From Morella rubra (taxonomy: Eukaryota > Streptophyta > Magnoliopsida > Fagales > Myricaceae): a stretch of 64,000 nt of DNA. Below the pieces are notes generated by a model. The model saw nothing but the letters and a program-made list of their open reading frames with translations, was not told where the DNA came from and searched no databases. Position 1 is the first letter of the stretch. Each line of letters begins with the position of its first letter. Location: positions 4,218,802-4,282,801 of the forward strand of contig CM025853.1 of the NCBI GenBank assembly GCA_003952965.2, written 5' to 3'. Position numbers and translations under genes: made by a program. Shown here in pieces: positions 59,615 to 64,000 of the stretch.

Positions 59615-61059
59615 CCTGATCGGGTAATAGTGCCGGGGCATAGGACAGTCCTAGAGGAGAGATGCACAACCCGGACTCTGGGGGTTAAACAGAGCGAAGA
59701 AAAGTCATCTCTACCTACCAGAAAAAGAAAGAAAGAAAATGAAATCACTGGGAAACGGATGCATTCATTCTGCATTGCATTGTTCATAATGCATTTATTG
59801 GTTTATTATGAACATTATTCTGTGATTGATTATTCTATAATTCTGTTACTTCTTTTTTATATCGATGTATGTTTTGTCCCTCTATCCTCCCTTATTGAGT
59901 CAGTAGGACTCACCCATTTTATTTGTTTATTATTTTGTATGTATTGTTGTGGTCATTGGACTTGACAGATGAAGACATTCATGAGCGAGCAGATTTTAGA
60001 TTTTGACACACATGTATTAGTCGTCAAAATTTGGATTATGTCACTGACACATTTGAGGTGTACATGGGGAATGAGCCCCAGTGGTACCTCAAAGGTTCAC
60101 CTCTGCCCCCTTTTTCCCTGCGTGGAAGACTTTGGGCTAGTAGATGTAGATCCAAGCCCTCCTGCACATTGTCCCTCCTCCCCCGGCCCTGTAGGCGAAG
60201 GGCACTGGAAAGACAGTGTTTATAGACTTGACCTCCAACATCGAGCCGGAATTAGTCAACTTTAGTAGTTGTCACTCTTTTGTTTAGTTTGGATCAGTTA
60301 GCCGTTTCACGGACATTTTAATATGGAAAGCTTTAGACAGCTTCCACTTTTATATTTACCTTTTCTTTACCTTTGTATTCCTAATGAAGAATTTTGTTTC
60401 TTGTAAAAGAGGAGATTTCGTGATCTTAGCGAAGTTATGGCTATGTTTGGTTTGGTTTTGAAAATATTTTTTGTATTTTTTTTTTTTAAGGTAGTGTATA
60501 TTCTCTTGAGATTGTTGAAAAGTTTGTTAAAAGTTGAAGTTTATAAAAAGTTTGTTAAAAGTTGTTAGAGTTTGTAAAAAGTTATTGAAGTTTTAAAAAA
60601 GGTATTGGAATTGATGGAAAAAGTGATTGTGGAAATTTTTTAGACCAAACTAAACATAGCCATGTATTTTCATTTTCGAAAATTTCCTCTTATTCTAATT
60701 TGTCCTTACGCCACATTTAATTTTATCCTCTTAACTTTCACCTCTTTATAATTGTTTTTGATTTTATTATAATTCCGTCTCCTCAATTAATTCATTTTAT
60801 TTTCTTTATCCAATTCAGAATTTTTAACTCCTAGAATTATTTGAATGTCGCCTTTTCGTTAAATCCCTGAAAATATTATTTTTCCTTCTTTATTGTATTT
60901 CTTAATTTTCAAAACAAATTACAATTAAACGTTTCGCTAAGCTTTTTCAAAACCAATCGCCAGGACTTATTAAGATCAATTTGTACCGTAATTCCTGCTT
61001 GTGTTCATACCATCACTATAAGTGAGCCTAAGGGGTAAGTACTGGCACAGGACGTGACA
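59615..61059 (+). mobile_element. Possible retrotransposon LTR end with inserted MITE
   Basis: The segment has a GTCAGTAGGACTCACCC block at about 59899 and ends ...GGCACAGGACGTGACA at 61059. These features recall Ty3/Gypsy LTRs of plants. Its start would be in the gap. No internal domain follows, so it may be a solo LTR. The frame at 59969-60265 lies inside and is probably not a gene. The call rests on general resemblance only. Confidence 0.35.
60439..60661. mobile_element. MITE with 18-bp terminal inverted repeats
   Basis: Starts GGCTATGTTTGGTTTGGT and ends ACCAAACTAAACATAGCC, which are inverted repeats with one mismatch. The interior has repeated GTTAAAAGTT and GTTTGTAAAAAGTT words and no coding sequence. 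A diverged relative seems to lie at about 36016-36246. Confidence 0.75.
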
Positions 61060-61306
61060 TTGTAATTTTAGGCACGTTGTAAAGCAAGGATGGAGGGAAT
61101 TTTTTAATCGACTGAGTCGGTTTTGAATTCTATTAGGTATTGACTTTCAGTTGTGGCAAAAAATTTGACTAAAACTGCCACGTTTAAAAGGGATGATGCT
61201 ACTATTCTTAGTTGTTTAAATATTTTTTTCAGGTAAATTTGAAATCTGTGTGTTGGAAGAAATTGATTTATAGTCTATATAAATTAAATGCTGATGGTAG
61301 TAGTAC

Positions 61307-62060
61307 ATGGACAAGTGACATTTCACGATGATCACATTCTGAGAGGAGTATGAAAGATTCTTAAGGCATTTACTTAGTTTTTTTTTTTCTTTTTTATGGA
61401 TGACAGGTTATCTAAAGCTTTGCCCCAACTTATCATCGGGCTTGTGCAGTCTTAGTCCCACGCAACTTAGTAATTACCAAACCGCAGGCTCTAAAGGTAT
61501 CCCCAAGAATTGATGATAGAACTTGGAAGTTTAAAATTTGAAACTTCAAAGAAAGCAAACCCCCAAATTTCAAGCCAACTATTGGAGTTACAACGTTTTT
61601 TTTCTTTTCTTTTATTTTCCTTTTTCTATTTTACTTGGAATCAATTTTTTTTTACTTATTGATTTCAACGACTACTGTATATGAAGTGAAATGGACGAGG
61701 GACATTTAAAGATGATCACATTCTTCGAGGAGTGTGAAAGATTCTCAAGGCATTTATTGTTTTTTTTTTTTTTTTTGGATGACGAGGTATCTAAAACTTT
61801 GCCCCAACTAATCATCTGGCTTGTGCAGTCTTAGTTCCACACAGCTTAGTAATTACCAAACCGAAGGCTCTAAAGGCGTCCCCAAAGAATTGATGACAGA
61901 ACTTGAAAGTTTAAAATTTGAAACTTAGAAAGCAAACCCCCAAATTTCAGGCCAACTCTTGGAGTTACAAGGTTTTTTTTCTTTCTTCTTTCCTTTTTTT
62001 GCTTAGAATCAATTTTTTGACTTATAGATTTCAACGACTACGTACTATATACGAAGTGAA
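61307..62060. repeat. 384-bp tandem duplication
   Basis: Units 61307-61690 and 61691-62060 align throughout: GATGATCACATTCT, CTTTGCCCCAACT, TAGTAATTACCAAACCG, AAGTTTAAAATTTGAAACTT and GATTTCAACGACTAC all occur in the same order. They differ by small indels in T-rich tracts and scattered substitutions. The second unit overlaps the start of the terminal palindrome. Confidence 0.88.
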
Positions 62061-64000
62061 ACCCAAAGGCTAGTCTGCAACCAACGACGGGAAACGTATA
62101 GTGTGGCATTTCAAAATCATGGACCAGAGGTATATTAGATTGACAGAGGTCGGATTTGGTAATCTATTTCTCTCAATTATATAGGGCTTTTTCTTAAGGC
62201 AAAGGCAGCTAGCTCTAGCTAATCATGGCGTAATAGCATTTGTAAAAGTTGATGAAGCTATTTTTAACCAACCTATCACAAAAATTTATTGGGTCAAAAG
62301 TCCGAGTGATCTAGACTTAAAGTCCAATACTTGGGACAAGTTGAAAGATCCAGAATCTCATTCTTTCCTCTTGCAACAAAATAACACACTATAATTCAGA
62401 GTCCTTTCCGTAGGGAGATTTCTATGATACTATTGTCAATTATTGTCATCTCTTTTTCTTTCTCAGTTTTTGTTTTTAGTTAAAGAGAATGAACTGCGTA
62501 CCCTTTTTTCCTTATCTTCTTCTTCTTATCCTCCTTGCCGTTGTCCAGGCCGGGGCTCCATTTGGGCTTCAGCCTTATTATTTCTCTAGACTATCCATCA
62601 CTCTTTTTCGACGTTATCTGTCTCATCCAACATTTAATGAAGGCCGAAATTATCAAAATTAGTCTCCCCAAGATGACCCGAATCGACACATTTTATTTCT
62701 CTTTTTTACTACCAGCTCATTTGACATAACAAAGAAGAATTACAATTCCTAACGTTAATTTATTTATCCAAAAAAGCATGTACGTCAGATTCTTTTATGG
62801 ACCTCCAATCGTTGGGTTACACCCACCCTATCGTGTGAGCTAATTCTTCTTCCCTTTACTTTTGTGCCTTAAGTTATAGGCTTTTATTGTAAGGAAAATT
62901 TCTCCTCTTTCAAAAGCTACGAGGGAAATTTTCCTTTATACAACTAAAATTTAAAGCTAGAAATTTCCCTCGTAGCTTTTGAAAGAGGAGAAATTTTCCT
63001 TACAATAAAAGCCTATAACTTAAGGCACAAAAGTAAAGGGAAGAAGAATTAGCTCACACGATAGGGTGGGTGTAACCCAACGATTGGAGGTCCATAAAAG
63101 ATCTGACGTACATGCTTTTTTGGATAAATAAATTAACGTTAGGAATTGTAATTCTTCTTTGTTACTGTCAAATGAGCTGGTAGTAAAAAAGAGAAATAAA
63201 ATGTGTCGATTCGGGTCATCTTGGGGAGACTAATTTTGATAATTTCGGCCTTCATTAAATGTTGGATGAGACAGATAACGTCGAAAAAGAGTGATGGATA
63301 GTCTAGAGAAATAATAAGGCTGAAGCCCAAATGGAGCCCCGGCCTGGACAACGGCAAGGAGGATAAGAAGAAGAAGATAAGGAAAAAAGGGTACGCAGTT
63401 CATTCTCTTTAACTAAAAACAAAAACTGAGAAAGAAAAAGAGATGACAATAATTGACAATAGTATCATAGAAATCTCCCTACGGAAAGGACTCTGAATTA
63501 TAGTGTGTTATTTTGTTTGCAAGAGGAAAGAATGAGATTCTGGATCTTTCAACTTGTCCCAAGTATTGGACTTTAAGTCTAGATCACTCGGACTTTTGAC
63601 CCAATAAATTTTTGTGATAGGTTGGTTAAAAATAGCTTCATCAACTTTTACAAATGCTATTACGCCATGATTAGCTAGAGCTAGCTGCCTTTGCCTTAAG
63701 AAAAAGCCCTATATAATTGAGAGAAATAGATTACCAAATCCGACCTCTGTCAATCTAATATACCTCTGGTCCATGATTTTGAAATGCCACACTATACGTT
63801 TCCCGTCGTTAGTTGCAGACTAGCCTTTGGGTTTCACTTCGTATATAGTACGTAGTCGTTGAAATCTATAAGTCAAAAAATTGATTCTAAGCAAAATAAA
63901 AAAAGGAAAAGAAAAGAAAGAAAAAAACCTTGTAACTCCAAGAGTTGGCCTGAAATTTGGGGGTTTGCTTTCTAAGTTTCAAATTTTAAACTTTCAAGTT
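61900..64000. repeat. Near-perfect palindrome, arms over 1 kb, 29-bp spacer
   Basis: The left arm 61900-62931 and right arm 62961-64000 are inverted copies. I could follow the match continuously from the spacer to the last base of the window with only a few differences, mostly single-base indels, for example near 62787 against 63101. A frame of about 64 codons (MPLSRPGLHLGFSL...) appears once on each arm because of the symmetry and is not a recognised protein. The right arm leaves the window, so the total size is unknown. Confidence 0.95.

Noticed and set aside
58343-59787. Long frames of 340-430 codons across the N run
   Set aside because: They are open only because N has no stop codons; the real sequence at each end is short.
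62535-63357. The same 64-72 residue frame found on both strands
   Set aside because: It is duplicated by the palindrome, has no family resemblance, and independent coding support is absent.
1-64000. tRNA and rRNA genes
   Set aside because: I looked for tRNA box A and box B words and conserved rRNA words and saw no convincing pair or block. A covariance-model scan would settle it.

Overview
The window is nuclear DNA of a flowering plant, most probably a eudicot. The genes are interrupted by GT-AG introns, the intergenic DNA is AT-rich, and there are Copia retrotransposons, transposons with terminal inverted repeats, MITEs and integrated pararetrovirus remains. Nothing prokaryotic was found. 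A run of exactly 1000 N (58615-59614) marks an assembly gap, so order and distance across it are not guaranteed.

The left third (1-35.1 kb) is genic. A complete six-exon glutamate decarboxylase gene lies on the minus strand (889-4934), with a TATA box upstream and a possible poly(A) signal downstream. A second minus-strand gene (9452-13229) encodes a PHD-finger protein that also carries a CW-type-like zinc module. A 13-exon plus-strand gene (18169-35085) encodes a KDM3/JMJ25-type JmjC histone H3K9 demethylase of 1027 residues. Every exon junction I propose for the first and third genes keeps the reading frame. A short possible membrane-protein ORF lies at 5695-6015. The PHD gene and the demethylase gene are divergent, with about 4.9 kb between their start codons. 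Both products would act on chromatin; glutamate decarboxylase is metabolic and has no evident link to them.

The demethylase gene has an 8.3 kb intron (24896-33232) packed with mobile DNA: a MULE-like element that has captured the first coding exon of a BAP31-like gene, a Copia element with both LTRs and an intact 5-bp target duplication, two MITEs, and a hAT-like element. The intron separates the last iron-ligand exon from the C-terminal exons. The layout recalls the heterochromatic intron of Arabidopsis IBM1.

From 35.1 kb to the end I find no convincing intact gene. A Copia gag remnant (about 43.3-43.77 kb) runs into a decayed caulimovirid-like sequence. Similar viral sequence recurs in opposite orientation at about 47.8-50.8 kb, and these two form the arms of a long inverted repeat around a MULE-like element (46171-47817). 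A third decayed fragment lies at 54.7-55.9 kb. After the gap come a probable LTR end with an inserted MITE, a 384-bp tandem duplication, and a near-perfect palindrome with arms over 1 kb that runs off the window end.
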